64,000 bases of DNA from Sinobacterium norvegicum (GTDB lineage Bacteria; Pseudomonadota; Gammaproteobacteria; Pseudomonadales; Sinobacteriaceae), in contig NZ_CAKLPX010000003.1 of assembly GCF_923077115.1 (NCBI RefSeq), positions 62,001 to 126,000 on the forward strand. The letters run 5' to 3'. Under the pieces are notes generated by a model. That model worked only from the letters and a program-made list of their open reading frames with translations, ran no database searches and had not been told where the DNA came from. The position numbers and the translations under genes were made by a program. The first letter of the stretch is position 1, and every line of letters starts with the position of its first letter. Of the stretch, positions 25,292-33,884 are shown in pieces.

Positions 25292-26461
25292 TTAACCCTC
25301 TGTTGACGTGTTAGATTGCTCTGTGCTGTCAGCGGCTTCATCGGGGAAGGATTCTACTGTTATTTCGCCAGTATTTTTCTCTGCCGGTATCGGTGCATCG
25401 ATGGACTTGCCGTGACGGATTAGCTCCAGTGGCGAGACAATAATCTGATCACCGGGGTTGATGCCGGCCAGCACCGGTGTGGTTACCTGACCGGGAATGG
25501 CCAGCACCGGTTCTACTTCAATCGCCGTGCCGTTCTCAACTCGATAAACCACCCGGCGGCGGTTGCGATCAACCAGTGCCTCGTTGGGCACCAGGATCAT
25601 ATTTTCACGGCGAAGGCCTGTCAGTCTTACCTTGGCTGACATGCCTGACTTCAGTTTGTGGTCGCTGTTATTGACCGTCAGTTTGACGGTGAAATTGCCA
25701 GTGGCTGGGTCGGCCGAGCTGCCGATACTCTCGATACGGGCTTGGTACTCGCGGCCGGCAACGCCGGGAGTGGTCATTACTGCCTGCTCACCGATATGCA
25801 ATAGGTTGACCTCACGCTGGGTGATAAAGGTCACCATTCTCAGTGTGTCGGTAACGTGGGCAACAGCCAGTTGGTCGCCGGGTAATACAGTCTGCCCGGG
25901 CTCGACGTTACGGTCGGCGACCAAGCCGTCGACGGGGCTGATAATCACTGTGTCACGCAGTTCCTGTTGGGACAGCGCCAGAGCGGCTCGCGATTCTTGT
26001 AGGGCGGCGGTGGAGCGCTCAAAATGGGTTTCAGAGTCTTTAAATTGCTCTTGAGACAGGGCGCCGGTGGCGACCAAATCACGGTGGCGCCTAAAAGTGG
26101 CGCTGGCCTGTTCGACCTGAGATTGCGCACTCTCGACATTGGCCAATGCCTTGTTATAACGAAACTGTTGTTTTCTATCGTCGAGGCGGATTAGCACCTG
26201 TCCTGCTTTGATCGCCTGCCCCTCTTTGAAGTTAACCTCCCGTGCGGTGCCGGAGAAATCGACACTGATGGTAACCTCCTCGGTCGACTCCAAATAGCCA
26301 TAGCTGTCGAAATTGGCCTGCCAAGACTGCGGCTGGAGTATGACTGTCTCTACTGTCAATAGCTGTTGCGCTGGGTTTTCGACGGCTGGTTCGTGGCTGT
26401 CACAGCCACCGAGTAGCCAAAGAGACAAAGAGAGGAAAAGTGCTGTGTATTTATTATTCAT
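25292..26461 (-). CDS. RND membrane fusion (adaptor) lipoprotein
   Basis: 389 residues with a lipoprotein signal ('FLSLSLWLLGGC', Cys about 20), a biotinyl-lipoyl half-motif ('EVNFKEGQAIKAGQVLIRLDD'), an alpha-helical hairpin (about 110-175, 'AQSQVEQASATFRRHRDLVATGALS') and the beta-barrel ('PVDGLVADRNVEPGQTV', 'FITQREVNLL'). It bridges the RND pump to the outer channel. The ATG at 26461 is chosen because it gives a proper lipobox; a longer frame exists upstream. A perfect 17-bp palindrome lies about 90 bp before this start. Confidence 0.9.
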   Translation of the reverse strand: MNNKYTALFLSLSLWLLGGCDSHEPAVENPAQQLLTVETVILQPQSWQANFDSYGYLESTEEVTISVDFSGTAREVNFKEGQAIKAGQVLIRLDDRKQQFRYNKALANVESAQSQVEQASATFRRHRDLVATGALSQEQFKDSETHFERSTAALQESRAALALSQQELRDTVIISPVDGLVADRNVEPGQTVLPGDQLAVAHVTDTLRMVTFITQREVNLLHIGEQAVMTTPGVAGREYQARIESIGSSADPATGNFTVKLTVNNSDHKLKSGMSAKVRLTGLRRENMILVPNEALVDRNRRRVVYRVENGTAIEVEPVLAIPGQVTTPVLAGINPGDQIIVSPLELIRHGKSIDAPIPAEKNTGEITVESFPDEAADSTEQSNTSTEG

Positions 26462-26763
26462 TAGGTAACCACTGTTATCGCTGCGACTACAATAAACCGC
26501 CTGTTTACCGTAGGGGGGAAGATAATAGAATAATGCCTCAATTGATGCGACTACAATGTTGAACATTGTTAATAAAGCGACGTATATCATTGGCGGCTAA
26601 CCTTAATGAGTGAGTGGTTAAAAGACACTGTGCCAGCCGATAGAGTGGGGCCGGCACGGATAGTGGTAGTCATTCTGTATCAGCGGTGTCATGATGGTTT
26701 AATAACCCCCAAACAATAGCCTTAAGCTATTGAACTTACTGAATTTAGATTGGAGAACTTAAC
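26462..26763. other. Divergent promoter region of the RND operon and the SPFH gene
   Basis: No gene. It contains the 17-bp palindrome at 26553-26569 and a hairpin CAATAGC-CTTAA-GCTATTG (26714-26732) that would lie in the leader of the SPFH gene. No T-tract follows the hairpin, so it is not an intrinsic terminator. Confidence 0.5.
26553..26569. promoter_or_regulatory. Palindromic operator candidate upstream of the first RND operon
   Basis: Perfect inverted repeat ACAATGTT-G-AACATTGT. Length and symmetry suit a TetR- or MarR-type repressor, the usual controllers of RND pumps, but no such gene lies in the window. A related 18-bp palindrome occurs at 49250-49267. Confidence 0.45.
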
Positions 26764-27693
26764 GTGATGTTAGAGGCCGGCTCGATGTTAGTGATTATTC
26801 TGGCGATATTTGCCGTCGTTACCGTTATTGCCGGTGCCAAAATGGTGCCTCAGGGGCACAATTGGACGGTGGAACGCTTTGGTAAATACACCAAAACCCT
26901 GCCGCCGGGCCTGCATATCATCATTCCGTTTATCGATACCATCGGCCAAAAAGTCAACATCATGGAGCAGGTGCTCGATGTGGTGCCGCAGGAGGTTATC
27001 TCGGCGGATAACGCCATGGTGACCACCGATGCGGTCAGTTTCTATCAAATTCTCGACCCGGTTAAGGCCTCGTACGAGGTGAGTGATTTAACCCGCGCGA
27101 TGCAAAATCTGATGATGACTAATATTCGCGCCGTGCTCGGTTCGTTAGAGCTGGATGACATGCTATCCAACCGCGATAAGATTAATACCCTGCTGCTGCA
27201 AAAGGTGGATGAGGTCACTGACCCCTGGGGTGTGAAGGTCACGCGTATCGAGATTCGCGACATCACGCCACCGCGTGATTTGGTTGAGTCGATGGCCAAC
27301 CAGATGAAGGCCGAGCGCGACAAGCGTGCCTCTATCCTGGAGGCGGAAGGTAAGCGAGCGGCAGAAATCCTTGAAGCCGAGGGCCTGAAACAGGGTGCTA
27401 TTCTCAAGGCCGAGGGTGAACTCGAGGCGGCCAAGCGTGAGGCCGAGGCCCGTGAACGTTTAGCCGAAGCTGAGGCAAAGGCGACCCATATGGTATCGCA
27501 GGCGATACAGCAGGGTGATAACCGCGCCATTAATTACTTTGTCGCGCAAAAATATGTCGAGGCACTGACCAGTATTGCCTCTGCGGATAACAGCAAGGTG
27601 ATTATGATGCCGCTGGAGGCCAGCAATGTGATTGGTTCCGTCGCCGGTATCAGCGAGTTATTTAACGAGGTTAAGTCTGGTAAGGAGTCTTAA
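26764..27693 (+). CDS. qmcA: SPFH/stomatin-like membrane protein, QmcA-like
   Basis: 309 residues. One N-terminal helix (about 8-25), then the SPFH/Band 7 domain ('WTVERFGKYTKTLPPGLHII', 'VISADNAMVTTDAVSFYQI', 'GVKVTRIEIRDITPP') and a long charged coiled coil (about 175-255, 'EAEGKRAAEILEAEG'). These proteins form large ring-shaped cages in membrane microdomains and often bind FtsH. It starts at a GTG (26764) or the ATG at 26767, both after GGAG. The NfeD-like partner starts directly at the base after the stop, the classic pair. Confidence 0.9.
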   Translation: MMLEAGSMLVIILAIFAVVTVIAGAKMVPQGHNWTVERFGKYTKTLPPGLHIIIPFIDTIGQKVNIMEQVLDVVPQEVISADNAMVTTDAVSFYQILDPVKASYEVSDLTRAMQNLMMTNIRAVLGSLELDDMLSNRDKINTLLLQKVDEVTDPWGVKVTRIEIRDITPPRDLVESMANQMKAERDKRASILEAEGKRAAEILEAEGLKQGAILKAEGELEAAKREAEARERLAEAEAKATHMVSQAIQQGDNRAINYFVAQKYVEALTSIASADNSKVIMMPLEASNVIGSVAGISELFNEVKSGKES

Positions 27694-28167
27694 ATGGAAA
27701 CGGCACTGCATATCACTTACAGCCACTGGTTGATTCTTGCGATGATACTACTGGCACTGGAAGTCTTCGGTGCCGGTGGTTTCTTAATTGGCATGGCCAT
27801 CGCGAGCTTAGCCTTAGCGTTAGTGACCTGGTTGTCACCGGGCATGGATTGGCAGCCGCAGTTGGTTGCCTTTGCCTTGATCTCAGTCGCTGCAACCTAC
27901 GTCTATTGGCGTTCTTTTAAAGGCTTTAACAACCGCAGTGATCAACCTGAATTAAATCACAAGACCTCGCAGTTTGTCGGTCGTCGATTTGCTCTGCAGC
28001 AGAGCCTTGTTGGCGGCATGGGCAGGCAGCAAATTGGCGATACCTTTTGGAAGATCAAGGCTGATGGCGAGCTGGCTGAGGGTAGCCTGGTCGAGGTCTA
28101 TGGTGCCGAGGGCAGTGAGTTATTAGTCAAGCCCATCGATCGCCGCGGTGATACCGATGGCGAATAA
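27694..28167 (+). CDS. NfeD-like membrane protein, SPFH partner
   Basis: 157 residues. Three hydrophobic segments in the first 75 residues ('WLILAMILLALEVFGAGGFLIGMA' region, then 'LVAFALISVAATYVYW') and a C-terminal OB-fold ('GRRFALQQSLVGGMGRQQIGDTFWKI', 'LVEVYGAEGSELLVKPI'). This is the YbbK/NfeD1b type, the usual membrane partner of QmcA/stomatin proteins. ATG directly follows the upstream stop codon, indicating translational coupling. Confidence 0.88.
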   Translation: METALHITYSHWLILAMILLALEVFGAGGFLIGMAIASLALALVTWLSPGMDWQPQLVAFALISVAATYVYWRSFKGFNNRSDQPELNHKTSQFVGRRFALQQSLVGGMGRQQIGDTFWKIKADGELAEGSLVEVYGAEGSELLVKPIDRRGDTDGE

Positions 28168-28216
28168 GCTGCTGGCGGCTAAATCAGCGATCGAGATGAC
28201 GCCTCTGAGCGTGCAT

Positions 28217-28336
28217 TCATAGCGAATAGGTGAGGCCGCCATTCAGCAGGCGGTAATTATTCTGGCCTTGTTGTTCAGCGGTGTTAAACATCATGGTTTC
28301 CCTGCCCTGTGCATAGTGGCTTAAATCGTGTTGCCC
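28217..28336 (-). pseudogene. Probable C-terminal remnant of a lost outer membrane or exported protein
   Basis: A frame closed upstream by TGA encodes about 39 residues ending in 'NNYRLLNGGLTYSL'. The text looks like a real barrel protein C-terminus with alternating aromatic/hydrophobic residues, and the two in-frame ATG codons at 28292-28294 are preceded by AGGG. The upstream part of the gene is gone: the AEC transporter gene ends only 32 bases further upstream. I read this as a decayed gene end. A genuine 25-residue small protein starting at 28294 is the alternative. Confidence 0.35.
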
Positions 28337-28367
28337 TCAGTATAACGTATTGATCGATTATAAACGG

Positions 28368-29282
28368 TTAAAGCAGCAGCGCGCCGAGCACTGGCATCAT
28401 AAGAAATGCCAACAGGGTTTGCACGGTAATAATAGAGGCCATTGTTTCAGTGTCGCCGCCTAATTGGCGAGCAAGAATATAGGCAGAGGGTGCCGTAGGT
28501 GTCATAAATGCGATGATTAACACCGCGGCAGCGACGCCGGTAAGTCCCGAAAAAGCGATAAAGGCGGCGGCAAGCAACGGTTTTAGCCCGAACTGCATCA
28601 GTGACGCTAAAACAATGGGGCCGACGTGGCCTTTAATACCCTCTAGCTTGAGTGCGGCGCCCACGGCTAAGAGCCCGAAGGGCAATGCTGCGCGGCCAAT
28701 TATTTCTAGAATGTCGCCAACGACAAAGGGCAGGCCAATACCGCTTAGGCTTAAACACCAGCCAATGGCGCAGGCGATGATCAGTGGATTGCCGGCAATC
28801 TCTTTGATCACCTGCCGCAGGCCTTCAAATGAGGCGTTCCCCCAGATGACAAAGGCAGAGATACACCATAAATTAACTAACACAATCATAAAGCCGGCAG
28901 CCACAGAGCTCATGGCCAAGCCTGCTGCTCCGTATAAACTTTGAGCAATGGCAAAGGCGATGTAAGTGTTAAAGCGCACACCACCTTGAAAGATAGAAGT
29001 GAAGGTGGCATTACTGCTTGATAGTTTTTTACGTAAAACAATCAACAGCACTGCCGAGGTCATTATTGTGCCGACAATAACGATTAACATGGCCGGCCAC
29101 GGCGCGCCATCGAGGGATTGCTCCCCCAGTGTTTTAATCAGCAGCGCGGGGAAAAGTACAAAATAGGTCAGCTTTTCCATGCCAGGCCAGGTTTGTTCCG
29201 GTAAGAATTTGCTACGCCTTAGCATAAAGCCCATTATGATAAGCGCCATAATGGGGATAAGCGCGGTAATAAAGTTCATCAT
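28368..29282 (-). CDS. AEC (auxin efflux carrier) family transporter
   Basis: About 304 residues with ten hydrophobic helices and AEC patterns: 'LIPIMALIIMGFMLRR', 'LTYFVLFPALLIKTL', 'RFNTYIAFAIAQSLYG', 'NPLIIACAIGWCLS' and the C-terminal 'MTPTAPSAYILARQLGGD'. AEC carriers move organic anions such as malate or amino-acid-like compounds across the inner membrane. The tandem ATG at 29282/29279 is used; the upstream extension reads through a hairpin and is unlikely to be translated. It lies downstream of the GcvT-like/PYROXD2-like genes and could carry their substrate or product. Confidence 0.87.
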   Translation of the reverse strand: MMNFITALIPIMALIIMGFMLRRSKFLPEQTWPGMEKLTYFVLFPALLIKTLGEQSLDGAPWPAMLIVIVGTIMTSAVLLIVLRKKLSSSNATFTSIFQGGVRFNTYIAFAIAQSLYGAAGLAMSSVAAGFMIVLVNLWCISAFVIWGNASFEGLRQVIKEIAGNPLIIACAIGWCLSLSGIGLPFVVGDILEIIGRAALPFGLLAVGAALKLEGIKGHVGPIVLASLMQFGLKPLLAAAFIAFSGLTGVAAAVLIIAFMTPTAPSAYILARQLGGDTETMASIITVQTLLAFLMMPVLGALLL

Positions 29283-29310
29283 AATGTTTATTTCGTTTTG
29301 CAAAACACGT

Positions 29311-29355
29311 GTAATACCCGCAGCGCTGTGGCGGCGGCCTGCCGCCAAGTATTAC
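29311..29355. repeat. Long imperfect hairpin between the GcvT-like and AEC genes
   Basis: Outer arms GTAATAC (29311-29317) and GTATTAC (29349-29355) enclose an inner stem TGGCGGC-GGCCT-GCCGCCA (29329-29347). No T-tract on either strand. Could limit transcription, protect an mRNA 3' end, or be a REP-like element; I saw no second copy in the window. Confidence 0.45.
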
Positions 29356-29394
29356 ATGGTTTGTTGCCCCTGGATAGATAGGCGTAGCCTGTTG

Positions 29395-30606
29395 CTATAG
29401 GCTGGTTAGTGCCGGGTCGAGATAGCTCGGCGGTGGGGTTTGTCGCGCTCTTGCCGGTCCCCAAAACGGTTTGTCTTTGACGGTACACAGGGCCACGCGA
29501 CGGTGCCAGCGCAGCTCGTGCTGGTAGTAAATCTCGGCGTAGATAGGGCCGTCGCTGTACTGTGCTTCGATAAAGCCATAACCCATATTAGTTTTCAGAA
29601 TCGAAGACCAGGCGGTCGAGGTAATATAGCCAATCTCTTTACTGCACTTTTTATCGCGATATAAAATACTATCAACGGCGGGTTTATTGCCGGCAATATC
29701 GAGTTTTAATAATTTTCTGGCAGAGCCGTTTGTATGCTCGGCGAGTAGTGCCTGCTTACCGCTGAAGTGCGGTTTTTTAAGGTTGACCATCCAGCCCAGG
29801 CCAAGCTCATAGGGTGATTGATCATAGCCCTTGCGCACCGTGTGACTGGCGCTGTGAAAATCGATATCGGGTAAAATAAAACCGGCCTCGATGCGGGCGG
29901 TATCGAGTGATTGCTCGCCCATCGGCTGAATGCCATAGAGCTTTCCGACACTAAAAAGATGATCCCACAGAGCCAAGGCGAACTCCGGTGCAATAAATAA
30001 CTCATAACCTAAATCGCCGGTAAATCCGGTGCGCGATACCCGTAGTGTACCGTCTTGATAGGGCCACTCGCGGATATCGAAGGGCTTGAGTTGATCGATA
30101 CCTTCGAGCCCCATGGCCTGCAAAATGGCGCAGCTGGTCGGTCCCTGCAGTGCTAACAGGGCCTGTGTGTCGCTGATGTCGCTGATGGCAAGGTCGTCAA
30201 AACCGACGCTGGCCAGTTGCAGCCAGTCCATCAGCGGGGCCTGACAATAAAATTGAAAGCGGTCCTCGGCCAGGCGAAACAGGGTGCCATCTTCAATCAC
30301 TCGGCCGTTGTCATCGCAAAACACATTGTAGGCGACGCGGTTAACGCCCTGTTTGCAAACATCGCGGGTGACCATGCGGTTGAGCATTGCCTCAGCATCG
30401 GCACCGATGATTTGATACTTGCTCATTGGCGAACCGTCGAACACGGCGGCGGCATTGCGGCTGGCGGCATATTCTAAGTGGTCATCGTAGTAGTAGCTTG
30501 GCACCCGATAACCATTCCACTCGCTCCATTCGTTGACCAGGCACAGGGCCTGTTGACGTTGAAAAAAGGGCGTGCCCTGTAGCGGTAAATCAATTTGTTC
30601 AGTCAT
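29395..30606 (-). CDS. GcvT-like folate-dependent aminomethyltransferase/demethylase family protein
   Basis: 403 residues of the GcvT/DmdA/LigM fold: 'AASRNAAAVFDGSPMSKYQIIGADAEAMLN', 'AYNVFCDDNGRVIEDGTLFRL', 'LALQGPTSCAILQAMG', 'SRTGFTGDLGYELF' and 'LDTARIEAGF', followed by a C-terminal barrel ('IGYITSTAWSS'). The family transfers one-carbon or methyl groups to tetrahydrofolate, from glycine, dimethylglycine, dimethylsulfoniopropionate or methoxy-aromatics. No gcvH/gcvP or lipoyl partner is near, so it is not the glycine cleavage T-protein. The start overlaps the upstream flavoenzyme stop by 8 bases, implying tight coupling. Substrate unknown. Confidence 0.8.
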   Translation of the reverse strand: MTEQIDLPLQGTPFFQRQQALCLVNEWSEWNGYRVPSYYYDDHLEYAASRNAAAVFDGSPMSKYQIIGADAEAMLNRMVTRDVCKQGVNRVAYNVFCDDNGRVIEDGTLFRLAEDRFQFYCQAPLMDWLQLASVGFDDLAISDISDTQALLALQGPTSCAILQAMGLEGIDQLKPFDIREWPYQDGTLRVSRTGFTGDLGYELFIAPEFALALWDHLFSVGKLYGIQPMGEQSLDTARIEAGFILPDIDFHSASHTVRKGYDQSPYELGLGWMVNLKKPHFSGKQALLAEHTNGSARKLLKLDIAGNKPAVDSILYRDKKCSKEIGYITSTAWSSILKTNMGYGFIEAQYSDGPIYAEIYYQHELRWHRRVALCTVKDKPFWGPARARQTPPPSYLDPALTSL

Positions 30607-32155
30607 TGGCCAGCACCTCTTTGGCAGCATTGATACCGGCGGCGCCCATGATGCCGCCGCCGGGGTGATTGCCTGCGCCACATAAAAAGAAGCCGGGCAG
30701 CGGCGTCTTATATTGGCTGGCGCCGTAGGTGGGGCGGTTCATCCACCACTGATCGATAGACAGTTCACTGTGGTGCCAGTGGCCGCCAAGGTTGTTGTAT
30801 TCGATGGCGATATCGCGGGGTGTCAGCAGCTCGGCCGCCTCGATAGTCTCTTTAATACCGGGGGAATAGTGCTCGAGTACGGCAAGAATTTTTTCTAACA
30901 TGGCCGGACGTTGGTCATCGTTTTGCTCATCGTCTAGATAGGGCAGATACTGCACATTAATCGACAGCAGATGTTTGCCCGCTGGCGCCATAGCGGCATC
31001 GTGTAGCGAGGGGGTGAAAATTTCGAGGCCAAATTTATCGCCAAACTCGCCGTACTTTGCCCGATCAAATGATTGCTCTAAATACGACATGCTGGGACAG
31101 ATGATCAGTCTGTTGGTCAGATCTGGAAAACCGCGAAAAGTCGGTAGTTGGCTAACGGCCAGTGTTAGCTTGGCCACCATGCCCTGGTTGCGAATGCGAT
31201 TGATACGATGACTGAAATGAATATCGAAGTGTTTGGCGCCGACCAAGTTCATCACTGCCATCTTGCTGTCAGCATTGGCAATCACGTTGTTGGCGTGGAA
31301 CTGTTGGCCGTCGAGCAGGGTGACGCCGGTGACGGCATGCTCGGCAACCGTCACCTGCTTCACCCGGCTGGCGCCCTGCAATGTCACGCCATAGGCCTTG
31401 GCACTGGCGACCAGGGCATCGGTTAAATCGCGGGCGCCGTTTGCGGCAATGCGAATGTTTTCGGCGGGCAGGTGATGGTCGTCTCCGGCCATGCGGTGCA
31501 GCAGGTTGAGTACGGCGTTGTTGGGGGAACGCGGCGCCAGTTTATTGCCGATTACCATGTCCCAGCTTAAGCCGGCCTTGAGCAGTGGGTCGGTAAAATA
31601 CTCGTCCATTAAATCCTGTGCTGGCAGGGCAATCATGCGGGTAAATTCCCGCATATCAGCCTTGCCCAGCAGCCGCAGCTTGAGGCCAAATAAGCCGAGG
31701 GCCTTGTTGTCTGCCCATTGGCCGCTGCCGATGCGCGGTGGTTTTTGCGACCAGGTGGTGGCCATGAGTTTGGCAAATCTTTGTAGGAGACGACGCAGCG
31801 CTCGGTAGTCGTCATTTTCGTTGCTCTGGGCGCCGTTAATACCCTGGCGGCTGATGTCGATACGTCGAAACTCATCACCGCCCTCGTCGCCAATAATCGA
31901 GGTGCCGACGGTTGCCGCTGAGCGGTAGCCATGTTGCTCGAGGTTGAGGCGGTCGATGGTGGCCTGGTTGAGCTGCGACAGTTGATTGACTAACGAGCGC
32001 TTAAAGCCGGGGTGAAATTCCTCACAGGCGGCCATGCCGCCAAAGTGTTTGTTGGCCTCTAATACCAGCACCTTCTTACCGGTTTTGGCCAATTCAATGG
32101 AGCAGGCCAGGCCGTTGTGTCCGGCGCCGATAATAATGACGTCGTAGTTATTCAT
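30599..32155 (-). CDS. PYROXD2/phytoene-desaturase-like FAD oxidoreductase (second of two)
   Basis: 518 residues with the N-terminal FAD motif 'IIIGAGHNGLACSIEL', 'LVLEANKHFGGMAACEE', a middle substrate region, and the C-terminal 'FFLCGAGNHPGGGIMGAAGINAAKEVL', the signature of this amine-oxidase/phytoene-dehydrogenase branch (human PYROXD2 relatives). It is a distant paralogue of the gene directly upstream: the FAD loop and the 'NRP..G..QY..P' and 'CG.G.HPGGG' motifs match. It overlaps neighbours by 8 bases on both sides. No carotenoid synthesis genes (crtB, crtE) are here, so carotenoid desaturation is unlikely. Possibly oxidises an isoprenoid or aromatic intermediate. Confidence 0.82.
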   Translation of the reverse strand: MNNYDVIIIGAGHNGLACSIELAKTGKKVLVLEANKHFGGMAACEEFHPGFKRSLVNQLSQLNQATIDRLNLEQHGYRSAATVGTSIIGDEGGDEFRRIDISRQGINGAQSNENDDYRALRRLLQRFAKLMATTWSQKPPRIGSGQWADNKALGLFGLKLRLLGKADMREFTRMIALPAQDLMDEYFTDPLLKAGLSWDMVIGNKLAPRSPNNAVLNLLHRMAGDDHHLPAENIRIAANGARDLTDALVASAKAYGVTLQGASRVKQVTVAEHAVTGVTLLDGQQFHANNVIANADSKMAVMNLVGAKHFDIHFSHRINRIRNQGMVAKLTLAVSQLPTFRGFPDLTNRLIICPSMSYLEQSFDRAKYGEFGDKFGLEIFTPSLHDAAMAPAGKHLLSINVQYLPYLDDEQNDDQRPAMLEKILAVLEHYSPGIKETIEAAELLTPRDIAIEYNNLGGHWHHSELSIDQWWMNRPTYGASQYKTPLPGFFLCGAGNHPGGGIMGAAGINAAKEVLAND

Positions 32156-33779
32156 CGTCGGTGTCCTCGGGTACTACCAGTGCGCCGTTAAGCTTGCCGC
32201 GCCCTAAGTCTAGTAAGATTTCTCGCGCCGAGTTGGCGCCACAGGCGGAGGAGACACCGCCGCCGGGGTGGGTGCCGCTGCCGCACATATACATGCCTTT
32301 GACCGGGCCGCGGTATTGGGCGTAGCCAGGAAAGGGACGGTTGAACAGCAGTTGGTCGAGGGTGAGCTCTCCCTGAAAAATATTGCCCTCGCTGAGACCG
32401 ACCTCGTTTTCTATTTCAAACGGTGTTCTGACTTCCATATGGGTAATCAGGCTGCGGAAGTTGGGGGAGTGCTCTTCGATACGCTTGATGACTGTCTCGG
32501 CAAAGGCCTCGCGTTTGGCGTCGTCCCAGCCGCCCTCGACCTCGGCCGGACAGTACTGAATAAAGCAGGAGACAAAATAGTGTCCCGGCGCGGCCAGCGT
32601 AGGGTCCCAACAGGAAGACTGGGTCATTTCGATAAACGGCCGTTCACTCCAGCGATTGTTTTTCCAGTCATCGTAGGCCCGCTCCAGGCATTCGAGCGAG
32701 TCGATAAACGAGAAGGCGCCCTTGGTCAGCAAGTCGCAGTCGGGCAGGTTGGGCCAGTCGGGCATGCCTTTAAGGGCGATGTTGAGCTTGGCCGACGAAC
32801 CGCGAATTTTAAAATTTTCTGCCTTCTTGACCAGGTCGGCGGGGATGTCTTGTCGGTCCATAATCTTGGTAAAGGTGCGTTTGGGGTCGAGGTTCGAGAC
32901 CACAATATCCGCCTCGATGACGCTGCCATCGGCCAGTTCAACGCCGGTGGTCTTGCTGCCCTTGACGATGATTTGTTTCACCTCGGCGGCGGTTTGAATC
33001 ACCCCGCCGTATTCCTTCAGCGCCCCGGCGATGGCGTTTGAAATTGCCCCCATGCCGCCACGGGCCAGGCCCCAAGAGCCGACAGCCCCGTCGACATCGC
33101 CCATCACATGGTGCAATAACACATAGGCTGTGCCGGGTGAGTAAACACCGAGGGCGGTGCCGATAATACTCGAGGTGGCCAGCTGCGCCTTCAGCAAGTC
33201 ACACTCGAAATATTCATTGAGAAAATCCGCCGCGCTCATGGTTAGAAAACGCATGAACTCATAAATTTGCTCCTCGCCCATGGCCAAAAACTGCTGGCCC
33301 ATGACGATGAGCTCTTTGATATCGCGGGGTTTGAACGAGGTGGGGTCGGCCGGTGTGCGCAGCAGGAAAAAACGCACCAGCTTGGCGTAGCGCAGTAAGT
33401 CGGCCTCATAGCGGTGGTAGGCATCGGCGTCGCGGACGCTGTGGCGTTTAATCTCACGATAGGCCAGTGCCTCGGTCTTATATTCGCCGAGGTATTGGCC
33501 GTGGATGCCGAGGGCGGTTTGGCCGCCATAGGGCACAATCATCAAACCGTGTTTGGACAGGTTGAGATCGCGGTGAATCGATTGACGCAACAGGCTGCAC
33601 ACATAGGAGCAGTTGGAATACAAAAAACCGGGTTCGAGTTCACGGCTGACAGCGGCGCCGCCGATGTAGTCGTTTTTCTCTAGCACCAGTACCCTCAGCC
33701 CGGCCTTGGCGAGATAAGCGGCATTGGTTAAACCGTTATGGCCTGCGCCAATCACAATGGCGTCATACTGCGTGGTCAT
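32148..33779 (-). CDS. PYROXD2/phytoene-desaturase-like FAD oxidoreductase (first of two)
   Basis: 543 residues from the ATG at 33779 (a TTG one codon earlier is not used). FAD site 'IVIGAGHNGLTNAAYLAKAG' and 'LVLEKNDYIGGAAVSREL'; second NAD(P)/FAD loop 'IVVSNLDPKRTF'; C-terminal 'MYMCGSGTHPGGGVSSACGANSAREIL'. The group is related to CrtI but found in many non-carotenoid bacteria. It is first in the minus-strand unit with the paralogue and the GcvT-like gene; all junctions overlap by 8 bases, so expression is coordinated. A divergent AraC-type regulator 105 bases away is the obvious controller. The two proteins may form a heteromer or act on successive steps. Confidence 0.82.
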   Translation of the reverse strand: MTTQYDAIVIGAGHNGLTNAAYLAKAGLRVLVLEKNDYIGGAAVSRELEPGFLYSNCSYVCSLLRQSIHRDLNLSKHGLMIVPYGGQTALGIHGQYLGEYKTEALAYREIKRHSVRDADAYHRYEADLLRYAKLVRFFLLRTPADPTSFKPRDIKELIVMGQQFLAMGEEQIYEFMRFLTMSAADFLNEYFECDLLKAQLATSSIIGTALGVYSPGTAYVLLHHVMGDVDGAVGSWGLARGGMGAISNAIAGALKEYGGVIQTAAEVKQIIVKGSKTTGVELADGSVIEADIVVSNLDPKRTFTKIMDRQDIPADLVKKAENFKIRGSSAKLNIALKGMPDWPNLPDCDLLTKGAFSFIDSLECLERAYDDWKNNRWSERPFIEMTQSSCWDPTLAAPGHYFVSCFIQYCPAEVEGGWDDAKREAFAETVIKRIEEHSPNFRSLITHMEVRTPFEIENEVGLSEGNIFQGELTLDQLLFNRPFPGYAQYRGPVKGMYMCGSGTHPGGGVSSACGANSAREILLDLGRGKLNGALVVPEDTDDE

Positions 33780-33884
33780 CAACGTCTTCCTGTAGTCATT
33801 TACCCTAGATTACGTTGCCTTGTGACACTAAGTTAGATAACAATATGGCCAACAAGGGAAGAATTTCGGACATAAGGTGATAAA

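Noticed and set aside
32268-33041. 257-codon plus-strand frame inside the PYROXD2-like gene
   Set aside because: It is antisense to a gene with clear FAD motifs and shows no recognisable motif; typical GC-rich shadow frame.
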